Assembly: GCA_958510875.1 (NCBI GenBank)
Contig: OY294068.1
Location: 192,534,315-192,598,314, forward strand
From: Endomychus coccineus
Lineage: Eukaryota > Arthropoda > Insecta > Coleoptera > Endomychidae
Length of the DNA: 64,000 nt
Direction of reading: 5' to 3'
The notes below the pieces were generated by a model that had not been told where the DNA came from, searched no databases, and saw only the letters and a program-made list of their open reading frames with translations. Position 1 is the first letter of the stretch. Every line of letters begins with the position of its first letter. The translations under genes and the position numbers were made by a program. Positions 23,562 to 34,779 of this stretch are shown one piece after another.

Positions 23562-25813
23562 ATGACCTTCCCTGGATCATGGTGCGAAAACGACCATAGT
23601 TTAACAGAACCAGAAGACCCCATACCTCAAAAAAGAGGGCGGAAGGAAAACTGGGCTCTGGCTGCGAGTATTATCAACAAATCAAAAATCAAAATAAATT
23701 CATTTAAACGATACAAGTTGCCAGGAATCGATGGGATACTGCCAGCTTTACTGAAGCAGGCAATCGATATACTGGTCCCTATCCTGTGTGAAATGCTGAG
23801 AGCCAGCCTGGCACTGAGCTACATACCGGAAGAGTGGAGGGCGGCAAAGGTGGTATTTATACCAAAGCCAGAGACTCTTACGCCCAGCCAAAATCTTTCC
23901 GTCCGATCAGTCTAACTTCGTTTCTCCTGAAAACCCTAGAGAAACTGATCGACAGGCATGTTAGAGATGGAACTCTCATGAGATATCCCTTACATCGCAT
24001 TCAGTATGCTTACCAGACCGGGAAATCATGTGAAATGGCAGTATACGAGTTAATACAGAGAGCAGAAAAATCGCTGGATTGCAAAGAAATTGCACTAGCG
24101 AGCTTTCTGGACATAGAGGGAGGTTTTGACGACACCTCATTTGAATCAATTGTCCGAGCAATGCGAGAGCGAGGGGTGGAAGATCTGCTCTGCAGATGGA
24201 TCCACAACATGCTCCGATGCAGGACAGTCATAGGAACTCTCAATGAGGTCGAAAAGGAGGTGCGGGTCGCTGGAGGATGTCCGCAGGGAGGTGTACTGTC
24301 ACCTCTGCTGAGGAGTCTGGTGGTGGAAGAACTTCTGATACTCCTTGAGAGCAAAGGATTCTGCGTAATCGGATATGCGGATGAAATCGTCATAATAGTA
24401 CAAGGGAAGTTTGGGAGCACAATAGCATCTCTGATGCAGCATGCACTAAACACCTTGGAAAAATGGTGCAACAAGGAAGGACTCAAAGTGAATCCTTCGA
24501 AAATAACCATTGTACCCTTCACAAAGAGAAGGGACATTGGAAACATACAAGAGTTAGTTTTGTATGGAAAAAATATACAGATGACGGACACGGTCAAGTA
24601 CCTTGGGGTAAGCCTAGATGAAAGGCTGACCTTCGGGAAGCATCTGGAGAAAACCGCTAACAAAGCGATAAGGGCCCTGTGGACCTGTCGTCGTACAGTT
24701 GGGAGAACCTGGGGACTCACTCCACGGATGATACACTGGGTGTACACAACCATAGTGAGACCCATTGTAACATACGCAGCCATCGCCATAAGAGGAGCGT
24801 ATCGCTTCGATCTTATCGGCCAAGGAAAGGCTGATCAAAAAGGCCGAAGCATCCTCGGATTGCTTGGATCACCTGGGCCATTGGGGATGAGATCCGATAT
24901 GATCAAGGTTCACAGCACTACCGTGCCTTCCATGATTAAACCGTGAATTAGCGGGAGAACACTGGGGGCAGTCCTCATCTGATTTCAGGGTACTCCATTT
25001 GGCTTACCGAGGGCACCTAGACGGAAAAAAGTACGGGTGCTGGAATAGTCGAGAAAACGGACCAAGGGGAAAGAATTTCTTTGAACCTAGGGACTTTTGC
25101 GACAGAATTAATTCCAAGCAGAAATAGTTGCAATTACAACATGTGCTCAAATCATGAGGGAGAAAGCCTATGAAAATAGACAAATCACAATCATAGTGAG
25201 CAACCTGACAGTGCTTAAGGCACTGGAGTCATACACAATCACCTCACAATGTGTACTTGATTGCGTCGAAGAACTAACGGCACTAGTAATGAACAGTAGA
25301 GTAACACTCGTTTGGGAATCTGAAGAAACCAAACGAGAAGGGACAGAAACTGCCGTCGCACTCGCTAAAGCGGGGGCGGAAAAACCACTGATTGGACCAG
25401 AGCCAACCTGTGGCATTTCTCAAGCCACAGCAAAATCTGTAATCCAAAAATGGCTCGAGATAGATCACCGTGCCTACTGGAGAGAACTGCCCCGCATTTA
25501 GCACTCCAAGCGACTGATGAAAGATCTCCAGCAGCAACGAGCAAAAAATCTGCTGACGTTCAGCAGACAAGAAATACGGAATTTTGTTGCATTCCTGACC
25601 GGACACGCCTCATGCAACAAACACCTCTACACGATGGGACTGGTAGATCAGCCCACTTGTAGGGGTTGCGGCGTGGAAGATGATACACCTATGCATGTGC
25701 TGTTTCAGTGCACGGCATACACGGTAGGTCGTCGGACATACCTCGGAGACGATAAGACTACACCCGAGGAAATCAGAAGTATCCCCTATATCAGGCTACT
25801 GAAATTCATATAG
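23562..25813 (+). pseudogene. LOA/I/R1-like non-LTR retrotransposon ORF2: RT, RNase H, CCHC
   Basis: The least-decayed element here. RT fingers are in the first frame (LPGIDGILPALLKQA, EEWRAAKVVFIPKP). A frameshift near 23885 leads into a 370-codon frame with SFRPISLTSFLLKTLEKLID, motif A (ASFLDIEGGFDDTSFE), motif B (GGCPQGGVLSPLL), motif C YADE (normally YADD) and thumb VKYLGVSLDERLTF. The frame is lost after IVRPIVTYAA. RNase H pieces follow at 24990-25440 (a degenerate DGS as EGT; GAGIVEK; GPEPTCGISQATAKSV), then the C-terminal zinc motif CRGCGVEDDTPMHVLFQC (C-x2-C-x8-H-x4-C) at 25659-25712 and a stop at 25813. The element would be a target-primed retrotransposon when intact. ORF1 and the endonuclease are not found, so it is 5' truncated. 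Clade assignment is by eye. Confidence 0.9.
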
Positions 25814-26020
25814 AATACACCGGACTGATGAGGGGGTAGAAACAAGTGAGGGCACAATAGGACTATAATGACCGTAGTGCTGTGGGGCTCCCCTTAGGAC
25901 GGAGAACCAACCTCACGGAGGAGGGGTTTTAGGCGGTAGGAATCCGGCACACCCCGGGGGCACGGAGCATCCGAGGCGTCTATGCAAGATTTCCCCTCTT
26001 CTACGCAAAAAAAAAAAAAG
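25814..26020 (+). mobile_element. 3' UTR and poly-A tail of the non-LTR element
   Basis: GC-rich UTR (GGGGCTCCCCTTAGGACGGA ... CCCCGGGGGCACGGAGCATC) ending in a run of A at about 26007-26019. A terminal poly-A directly after the ORF2 stop fits target-primed integration. Confidence 0.75.
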
Positions 26021-27070
26021 ATGTAATGAAACTGACAAAAATCAGCAACGGTAGACAAATCGAAAAACCTCCGGTATGTCCAACTGCCACCAAAGGCGTC
26101 AGCAACTTCACATCCTGACGGGGATGGCAATATCCTGTAGGACCGTGCGTTGTAATTACATTATTCCAACTTATCGGCCATATATATCCATCCTTAGTGC
26201 AAGTTATGCCAGTGATGATATCAATTTGTAAATCAAATCAGAGTTATAGCGGTATAAGATCGCTGCCTTTTCCATAATTTGTGCTGAACTTCGATCGCTT
26301 CGAATGCGGAATATTACTTTATTTGGGCAGAATAATATTGTCAGCTTCATGATTATACATGTATACATTCTGTCACGGATTATCCAACGTAATGTATACA
26401 TTTTTCTGCAACGTTTCCATGAATATTTGCACCACTACACATTTTATCTACAAACCATTCCGTCTATGGATTTCTTCAGTTGCCAGTGGAATTTGTAGCG
26501 GTAAAGAGCATAGCGGATTGTTCCGGTGTCTGAGTATTGCTATAAATTATTCACTATATCAGAATTCAATCATTTCATCTATGAACGTTTACCACCACAA
26601 TAACATATAAATGTGTTATTTGCGTTCTAGTTGAAAATCATAATACCGATGTTCACTATTATATGCCACAATTAACGTTTGATTTCAATGAATCAGTCAG
26701 GTTGAATTATTATTGTGATTATATCAAAGCTTCACAACATACATTGTACTTGATATGTTCCACTATCAACCAGGGGCGGAGTCCATAGTTAGGCCCTCCT
26801 TGGCCTTAAAAAGTTTGTTTTAAGAGGGAAAGCGGGATTGTCAATAAAATTAATTAATAATTTTGCAAAATTCGTTTATTTGTGTTAACAATTGAAAGAT
26901 AAAAGTTAAATTTGCGATAGTTCTAATATTTACTCAATTTGACTTGTGATAAGTTGGTTTTGGAAGTAAATGTTGATTTGGATAAAAGCATTATATTACT
27001 CGTACCGAAATAAACACATGAATGAATTTTATTTCTCAATCATAATATAAAACAAAACAGCAAAAATTAA
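26021..27070. other. no gene; one hAT-like end motif
   Basis: A GC-richer patch continues to about 26150. At 26771-26811, AGGGGCGGAGTCC resembles the terminal motif of some hAT-type DNA transposons but no partner end was found. Confidence 0.35.
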
Positions 27071-27105
27071 AGTGCGAGGGCGAGGTCAAAAGTCCCTGAA
27101 AAATA
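27071..27105 (+). repeat. mariner-like terminal repeat (left)
   Basis: CGAGGGCGAGGTCAAAAGTC resembles the GGTCAAtAAGTCCC-type terminal inverted repeat of insect mariners and lies 120 bp before the transposase start. No matching right end was found. Confidence 0.5.
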
Positions 27106-27226
27106 AAACAGATGGAGCCACAATCGAAAATCCTATGTGACATTTGTGATGTACCATCCTTAACTAGGACGCATTAAGATTTTCAAACCGATATGTCATT
27201 CAGTTCTGTTTTGACATCCGTCGAAA

Positions 27227-27960
27227 GTGAGCAACTTTGAAGATGTTAACATGGGAAAAAGTGAATTTCGCGTCTTGATTAAACATTATTTCTTGCGTGG
27301 GAAAATCATAAGAAAAACCAAAGCATTGGTTGTTAAACATTATGGGGACTCCTCACCATCGATTGGAACGATGTACAAATGGTTTATTCATTTTCGTTGT
27401 GGAAGTATGACCACAAAGGACCCCAAACGTTCTGGCCGTCCAACGACGCGCAGATACATTTCTATATTAGAAGAGAAATTGGAGGATGTTTTGGAAGACA
27501 TAGCAGTTACAGACAGGGTGCATTTGTATTTCCAACATAAAGGTGCAACTGCTCACAAGGCTAGAAGATCTACGAAATTTCTGAACACACTTTACGAACA
27601 AGTGGTTAGTGCAAGTGGACCACGTTTGTTACTATCAAGATAACCAGACCTAAAACGAAATTGCTGAGGCTATGGACATCTCAACCAAATGAGTACGGAA
27701 AATTTTGCATAAATTTTCAAATATGAAGAAGCTATCCGCCAGATTTGATCTGTGTTGAGAAAAAACGCGACCTTGTGACAACTTCAAGGGAGCGTTTGGC
27801 GATGTTAAAGTGCTATAGGAAGGACTTTTTGCGTCGTTTCGTAATTGTGGACGAATTGTGGATCAATCACAACACGCCAGAGACCAAAGAACAGTCCAAA
27901 CAGTGGCAATGAACTGGCGAATTGCAGCCGAAAAAGGCCAAAGTGGATTTAATTAACCAA
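27227..27960 (+). pseudogene. chimeric mariner transposase pseudogene
   Basis: Begins like a mariner transposase: GKSEFRVLIKHYFLRGKI, then KHYGDSSPSIGTMYKWFIHF and KRSGRPTT (N-terminal helix-turn-helix). At about 27466 it switches, still open, to a different transposase (separate entry). From about 27645 mariner homology returns in other frames: EIAEAMDIST, KKLSARFDL, RERLAMLKCYRKDFLRRFVI, VDELWINHNTPETKEQSKQW (the VDETWIHH catalytic Asp region, with Thr to Leu) and LQPKKAKV. The DxxD C-terminal block is not seen. Frameshifts and stops rule out activity. Confidence 0.85.
27466..27625 (+). pseudogene. foreign transposase segment inside mariner
   Basis: Reads ISILEEKLEDVLEDI then RVHLYFQHKGATAHKARRS and KFLNTLYEQ. 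This matches the LEDVPLxxRxxxxFQHDGAPAH block of a Tc/mariner-superfamily transposase common in insects, with D-G-A reading K-G-A. The position is wrong for mariner, between the SGRP linker and the IAEAxxIS helix. Confidence 0.65.
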
Positions 27961-27999
27961 CAGAATCATCACGACAGTTTTTTGGGATACGATTCATTC

Positions 28000-28980
28000 A
28001 ATTCATCAAGTAAAATATCATTATCAGGATCTTTGGTTTGGAGTATTGGACGTATGTTGTTTTTGTTAAACCCGCCTCATTTGATAGACTTGAAACATAC
28101 AAACAAATAATGGTAATTTTCAATGAACATGTTTATCAGTTGCGTCAATTAATATAAGTACAAGGTTGTCACGGTGGATAGACTATTAGACGTTTACATA
28201 GAACTAACTACTGTAAGTTTGTTCATTGGGAGCAGTGATACACTGATTCTTGTGACGTTATATTATTCTGGAATCCAGACCAGAACCAGCTTCCTGTCCA
28301 TTTGAAGAAATATAATGACCTGCCATATTTGTATAATGAACAATTAGTCCAACCTAATTAGAACGGAACAAACTATACGAGACAATGTTGAAGAATAGCT
28401 AGACAAAGAAACAGTTTGCAGCTAAATATATGTTGAATATAATGCTATTACCAGCGCTGTAGATGAAGCCATTATGATAATGATAATTTTCATAACGTAG
28501 AACTGGAGACATTGAATTGAATAGACAACATACTATTTCTCTGATGGACATGATAATTGAATATAAAAGTAAAATTTTCACACAATAACAAGTGTACTGA
28601 ATTAAAATAAATTTATGTAATTATACATCAAACTATACTAGAAAGGTGTAAACAACTGTTGAAGTGCTAATGATGATCATTGTAAAATAATTGAAATGAA
28701 ATTGTCTAGAGAAGGTAAAAGGAAAGCATTCGAACTTCAGGGAGTTAATGCATGAACATACACAATAGATCAAGATCCACAACAAGTGGTATCGTTATCT
28801 GGGATATGCTGCCCATTTTTATATACTTTGACTAAAGAGAGGAAAACCTATAATATTTGAAGAACATCGTGTGAGCTAGCGGTCTATTTCTTACGCTGGA
28901 AAAGATTGACGATCGCAATGACGATATCATCAGTTGCAATAACTCTACGCCTGAACGTGGCTTACGATTGATGATTGATA
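28000..28980. other. no feature seen
   Basis: AT-rich DNA beyond the mariner remnant. I could not locate the right mariner end. Confidence 0.4.
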
Positions 28981-28984
28981 CTCA

Positions 28985-29440
28985 ACCTTTTGTTTGGATG
29001 AAATTCATACACTTGACAGTTCAATGTTTTCATGCAGACCATTGGTTTTAATTGATCGCTCACGTGTGTCGAAACGTTGAGGACGAGTGATTCCCAATTC
29101 CAAATCGAAAGTGAAGTCCAGTTGTCACGCTTCCAATTGTTTGGGTATCTAGATTCGTAATGCTTCAGTTCAGACAAAAACAAGACAGATGGCGGAAATG
29201 ATTCAGATCAGGGTCAATAACATCAAAATGCGAAGAGTAATTGTTAGATTCGTTATTAATCTTCGGTTACTGCTGACCAATTACTCATAATAGTATGGCA
29301 TAAAATGTCTTGAAATTATTTATATCTCCAGAGTAGCATCAGCATTATCATCGTCATTATATGGCAACAGTGTAAACTATTGAAGGACGTAGTTCGCCGG
29401 ATTGGGTTCATTGTGTGCACATGATTCCATTCTGAAAGGG
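28985..29440 (-). repeat. dispersed repeat, inverted partner of 21290-21735
   Basis: See the partner copy. Here one minus frame (29183-28962) is open for 73 codons and contains WNWESLVLNVSTHVSDQLKP; the partner shows only degenerate parts of it. Protein identity unknown. Confidence 0.75.
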
Positions 29441-29487
29441 CAGGCTCTTTGATATCCTGCCTCATGCCTGGAGAGTTTCGCCACAAA

Positions 29488-29720
29488 TCAGACAATTGTT
29501 TGTTCAACTGGCCTCCAATAGCAACGAATTATCCAATTTTTTCCAATGTTTTGACTACACGGGAGGAAATATATGATGTTTGAAGAATATCGTACGGACC
29601 AGTGGTGAAATTTTCGTAGAGGAGATAGGCGCCTCATTGTGCGCGGCCTAAAGACAATTTCAGGCATGTTAGGAGGGTCCTTCCCTTGTGGATTCAGAGT
29701 GGAATTTGCTGCAAACATTC
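29488..29720 (-). pseudogene. Jockey-like pre-RT linker fragment
   Basis: The minus strand reads MFAANSTLNPQGKDPPNMPE then IVFRPRTMRR, the linker before RT motif 0 in Jockey-type ORF2, related to 22028-22264. Frame is lost after about 45 codons. Confidence 0.65.
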
Positions 29721-29729
29721 CAGCATTTT

Positions 29730-30770
29730 TTCATGTAGTGTAGTAGCTAGTATGCCATCATCTATGGTTAAGACCTCTAATGTGCCTGTGTTTTCTTAGT
29801 TTCCTACTGATATGGAGATATGTAGCTATTAGCAGGACAATGATCATTTTATATTCACTCGATATCCATTACTGTCAGCACAATCCCTGATGCATTTATA
29901 ATAAGATGAATCTAACTAACTTCCATAAAATGTCAACGTTAAACGACCATGAAAACATGCACCCACATAGCCACATAATTCGAAACTCTGATTACTAGAA
30001 TTATTGTCATTAAGTGGAGTTGTCCATTAAGTTATAATTAGAGTGTTAAACTAATTATCATTCCAGCGAATTGAACAGAGTAATATACTTGATCAAATAT
30101 TGTCATTATGAAAACATTCCATATTGAATTGAATATATCTTCGAACATCAGGGCATTTAATAACTTTATTATATAAGGCGTAGTGCTAAATGAGTTATTA
30201 GTTAGATAATGAGTGTGGAAAGTGCAAATAATTTCTCATAATAGAAAGCTCTATATCATTACATTATTACTACCGGTAAAAATGTAAATAAATTGCCTAC
30301 ACGCTCTTCTTATATATTATATTACATTAATATGGATCATAATATTTGTGTCACACGTTGCAAAATGAATCTGATCTTCCGTTGAACCCAAGTTCTACAT
30401 AAAGGTTGGAAATTAACAGTCGTTAGAATTTGTTGTACTATGATCTTGTGCAAACAAATTATTCTGCAGAATTCGAGACCTTCAATTTCCTGGTGTCTGA
30501 ATCTCAGTCAGATGTCATCATCGATAATAGTCACCAAAGCAATTAGGAGTAAATATTACAATGTATCCTAGATGTCTATAATGGATGAAGCTAACAGACT
30601 GTAACTCAATCAATATCATAAAGAAATGTGAAGGGAGTATCGCACGTAGCCTTGTGGACAAATTGCTTTGACGAGAAGTTGGAAACAATTATTTTTCGAT
30701 TACTGCGGACGCCAACAGCTAAAAAGTGTTTAAGCCTGAAGGAAAAAATGTGAAAGTGGAAGATATATAA
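29730..30770. other. no feature seen
   Basis: AT-rich intronic DNA. Confidence 0.4.
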
Positions 30771-30780
30771 TGGCAAGTTA

Positions 30781-30940
30781 GAAATAATCGCCCTTATTCA
30801 TTAAGGATACTGCCAAAATACTAAGGACCCTTCAGCTACCAAGCAGACAACACAGTTTACTTTGATGACGTCTACTTGATAGCTGAAAAGTCCTAAATAC
30901 TTTAACAGTGTTTTAATGGATGAGCGAAATTATTTCTAAC
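30781..30940. repeat. foldback inverted repeat
   Basis: Arms of about 68 bp: GAAATAATCGCCCTTATTCA... against ...GAGCGAAATTATTTC, with a short loop near 30852-30868. The arm sequence (AGGACC, CAGCTACCAAG, GTACTTTAATA-like) belongs to the GATGATGGCTAC repeat family. Confidence 0.75.
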
Positions 30941-31099
30941 TCCTTAGTGTGATAGTACACTTCCTTGTAGTTTATTAGTGGAAGATATACACCCTTGTTC
31001 ATATTCAGATGAATGAAAGCTTGACAATCAAGGGGTGACTAGCTTGAGCTCGTCTGGTCCGCCTATCTGGAATATCTTGTGTTGGAATAACAGACGAGA

Positions 31100-31370
31100 T
31101 TACTGACGGACACCGACCATAAAAATATGGTAAAGGGAGAGATCGCTCATCTTTCTACGATGGTCAATTAGACGAATATTTCTCTTTTGGATAGAATCCA
31201 AGAGCTCCAGCGTATGTTTGGGAGCTAGACTCCGATCATGTGGACACCACTCCAGGGCAAGTCGAATCTGTGCTTTGTAGATAATGAAGAGCTGCTGGGA
31301 TGTAAAGTAGCTCTTGGCACGGAATAAAAGATCATGTTTTAGTGAAGCGGCTTTTGCAATGGACCTCAAT
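31100..31370 (-). pseudogene. Jockey-like RT thumb fragment
   Basis: The minus strand reads MRSIAKAASLKHDLLFRAKS then YFTSQQLFIIYKAQIR, EWCPH, LLDSIQKRNIRLID and MSDLSLYHIF. This is the thumb-to-connection segment (SIAKxAS-x-K-x2-FRxxxYFT ... YKAQIRPxLEYCSH). Open for 89 codons; both ends missing. Same family as 35965-36333. Confidence 0.85.
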
Positions 31371-31399
31371 CAATCAATCAATCATAACGGGGGCAAGCA

Positions 31400-31645
31400 A
31401 CTCTGGGGCACTAAGACCGCTTGATTGGGTAGATTGTGCGTCCCTTGATAAAAGAATCAGTCCAGTAGGCCTAAGGCAGTGTCGAAGGCTAAGATTTTGC
31501 ATGGACTGGCTTCAAGCGGCATATGTGTGCTGCCGAAGTGTTGTAGCCTAAGAGAAGCCAGTGCTGGACATTCTGCTAGGATGTGAGAGGTAGTTCCGTA
31601 CGCCTCTCCACATCTCATACAACAACAATGTCCATTGTGTGTGAA
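31400..31645 (-). pseudogene. non-LTR C-terminal zinc motif and 3' UTR
   Basis: The minus strand reads CMRCGEAYGTTSHILAEC (C-x2-C-x8-H-x4-C), then PALASLRLQHFGS, KILAFDTALGLLD and a stop. Downstream UTR contains GCACAATCTACCCAATCAAG and a short ATCA repeat, also seen at 34200-34290. Confidence 0.75.
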
Positions 31646-31654
31646 TGTTTATTC

Positions 31655-31905
31655 AGTCATTTCAGGCTTGTCTTGGTGTGCAGGTAAATTCTGGCAGAAT
31701 TAGCCAGAAGAAACAAACTCCAGCTAGTATGGGTACCTGCCTACTCTGGCGTGAAGGGAAACGAAGTGGCCAAACGGGGTTTCTTGAATGCCCCTGGCCC
31801 CGATTCAACGATCGGAATTTCATCGGCCACCGGGCTCTATACCCTCGAGGAGCTACCGGCTCTCGGTCTGGCGTAAGGTCCCCGGCATGAGACAAGCGAA
31901 GATCC
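31655..31905 (+). pseudogene. non-LTR RNase H fragment, opposite to its own C-terminus
   Basis: The plus strand reads LAELARRNKLQL then LVWVPAYSGVKGNEVAKRG and APGPDSTIGISSATGLY, the RNase H VWVPGHSGxxGNExADxxAKRG block. It abuts the minus-strand zinc motif, which would normally follow it in the same direction. Confidence 0.75.
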
Positions 31906-31909
31906 ACAT

Positions 31910-34190
31910 AGCAGAATGTCTGCCCCCATTTTGATTGATCGATTGAACCAGGAGTTAAAAATAATTATTAGGTACTACAGAATAGAGTCTACTTAGTCCA
32001 AGATTATGCGATGTAATAACACAAAACTGGAACAATATTTGGCACTAGAAACTGTTTAGTTTGAAGCTTTGCCAATTATTCCTTTTGGATTTCACCTATT
32101 ATCTTTATTTCAGTGACCATCGAAGGTTCAATAGTAGATCATAAACAAACTTGTTTAAGACGCTCAACCACTTTGGATGTTTGTTGGAGAAAACTTAACT
32201 CCAATATGCCTCTATTGCTGGGGCATGTCACGAGTTCTGTGACCAAGAATATTGAGCACGATCGCCCAGATTATTATCATAATGATAATGATATTTTATT
32301 GCAGGAGAAACTCAATAGGATTATATTAAAGTTTGATCGAAACTCCTTCAAGAATACCAGTTACTATTCGGAAACTACTAAACTTTTGAAGTTATTCCGC
32401 AATTCAGCTTGTGTAAAGAAGTTAGAGAAAGGATTTACAGTAAGTAAGGAACATTAAGATAATAGGATTGCATCGGTAGCTCGTGATAAAAATTGCTCCT
32501 AACTACATTTGAAGTCCGCCAGTTTATTGGCTCACAGATGTTTTTTACAGAAGTCCGTTTTACTCGCTTGAGAATTTCATTCCGGATAAAATTGTCACTG
32601 GTTGTATCTATGCTGAAATTTATCTTGCAAAACAGTATATTACATGATACAAAAGGAAATGTTGATCGATTCACGAAGATTGTTTTTCGATAATGATTTA
32701 ATATTTACTACAATCATATCTATATAGTTTATATATTATCTACAAGTTTTCATAAAGTATATCTTCAACAGACAAATTTACGTCTTCGAAATAGTGACAG
32801 ACCAAACTGCTTGCAAACGATATTTGAATCAGTGCAATTTGTCATTGCACATCTTTGAATATTTAAGCCAAACAACAATGATATATTTCTACCAACATAT
32901 CAGTATAAGCTGTTGGCGATGAATACATCATTCTTTTGGTATCCATTGAATCAGGTAGACGAGAAATGAAGCAGCTTATAATTCAACATCTATCCAATCA
33001 CATAAATCGGGAGATCACAGCATATTAAAAAATTAGAGTAGTGTGTAATTATTTTGAGACGACTGAAATGTTGTATGTTGTCCAAGATACTTACTTGGCA
33101 ATGCAAGCAATTGCAACCATGGCAAGCAACCAACAACATTCATTTTCAATTTGTAAATCTACCTGAACTATTTGATTTCCTACACACACTTTATAATGAA
33201 GAACCTTGATTATAGACTGAAGGTGAACTCTATACCAGTGGATGTGATAACCCTATGGGGGGTAAAATGGGAGTTTCTGATGGTAGAGACAACGATTGGA
33301 TTATCGTTCAGCCACAAAACAAAATCATTTCTTCCAAATCGAAGTAGCTACACAATCACCAATCATTAGTTAGTGAGCTTATAGAAGAGTTTTTTTGTCT
33401 CATGCAGAAATTTTAGCTTTTGGTACAATAGATAGTGTCAAACGTGATTGCTTTTCGCGCGATCGTATGAAAAATAACTATGTAGAAGATAATAATGAAC
33501 ACATTTTCCAAGTTATAAATACATTTTATAAGTAACCAATAGCTTATTTCTCTTCCATCCACTTGTATATCGTGGGTGTATTTAAACGATTAGTGAAATA
33601 ATTCAAAGAAAAAGTTAATTAGGTTCGCTCAATACTTATAGAATGCTTTGCTAATTAACGTTTTGAAAGGGAATCAAACCGACAGGAATTGCTGGTAAAT
33701 ATGATCATCCCACTCGAAATTCGCTAGTGAAAGTCCAGGTAAACTGCTCAATTTCTTTTGAGCGGTTTCAGAACAAATAGGTGTTCCCACGTCAAACTGG
33801 AAGCGGTAGATTTGACATTTGAATTAATTGATTAGTTTCGATTGATGTGTGAACAATAAAGAAACCATTTTATGTGTGGGGGTTCTCACAATAACATGAT
33901 TTTGGCTATATCAATTTATTCCATAGAATGTCAATGAAGATGATATGATTATGATTTCAAATTGCCTTCTTTGTATTCATCAGAATATTGAGTTATACAC
34001 TGATCACAATCGTCTAAGGATTGACAACTAAGAAGATTCATTTCAAATATATTTTTCCAAAAATTTTCACCATGTTATATATGCCAATTAGAGTCAAGCT
34101 CATCTTCCCTGGGCTGGAGAGCATATTCAATGGTATGGAAAAGAACGAAAGAATCTCGTGCAAGTGAAGTCTTGGAGAGGATTTTGCACT
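31910..34190. other. no recognised gene; one 115-codon frame
   Basis: A plus frame at 32113-32457, preceded by a TTTATTTCAG acceptor-like site at about 32113, reads QTCLRRSTTLDVCWRKLNSN and is open for 115 codons. I cannot identify it. The rest is AT-rich. Confidence 0.3.
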
Positions 34191-34194
34191 TCAA

Positions 34195-34295
34195 TCAAGC
34201 AAACAATCAAAACGGAGGCGGACAAGTCCAGACCGCTTGATTGGGTTCATTGTGCGCCCCTTAAAACAAGAATCAGTCTAGCATGTCTGGTAGAC
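34195..34295 (-). repeat. non-LTR 3' UTR fragment
   Basis: Shares GCGCACAATGAACCCAATCA and the adjoining CAAGCGGTCT with the UTR at 31400-31470, same strand. The coding part is absent. Confidence 0.6.
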
Positions 34296-34379
34296 ATACA
34301 CGGTAGGCTATTTGAACGAAGCCGAGCGGTCCCTCGTCCACGTTCCTGGTAAAACAGGTAACACGAGCAAGTGAGAGTT

Positions 34380-34770
34380 GGCTATTGCCCAGAAGTGGCG
34401 ATGATATAGATTAAAACAGTGCTCTTAGAAGAGTTCGTCGTCAAAAAACAGCTGCCTCTGGCTGCACCACATGGCTTTACTCCTAAAGCCCGGACGGTGC
34501 TTCCTATCACAGGTCTCTGGATAATGGATTCGCGGCCAGGACAATGATATGTGGTAGGCCGATGATTGATATTTAACGAATAACTAATAGACAGGGAGAG
34601 AAGGGCCCAGATGGTCCAAGAGATCGTCTCCTTTCCAAATAAGACGTTCGTCTCTGCCGGGCAGTGGCGTGCTGTTTCATAGTTGGGGGAGGGCAAGTAC
34701 GATAGCTTAAGGTTCACTGGATGGGTGAGCGGGGGGCTTGACCCCCAAATTTTCAACATGTGGTCAGTTT
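34380..34770. other. GC-rich unexplained patch
   Basis: Locally GC-rich (GGCAGTGGCGTGCTGTTTC, GAGCGGGGGGCTTGACCCCC). The CAGTGGCG and GGGGGGCTTGACCCCC elements resemble ends of some DNA transposons. A 125-codon minus frame (34382-34759) reads through it but matches no family I know. Confidence 0.35.
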
Positions 34771-34779
34771 GCGGTGTCT

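Noticed and set aside
24010..24789. 259-codon minus-strand frame
   Set aside because: Antisense shadow of the plus-strand RT; it has no family resemblance of its own.
31645..31907. 81-codon frames on both strands around the RNase H block
   Set aside because: Another plus frame carries the actual RNase H motifs; these two frames are shadows.
32113..32457. Host exon following an acceptor-like TTTATTTCAG
   Set aside because: No recognisable homology and no good donor at the end of the frame; left as unassigned.
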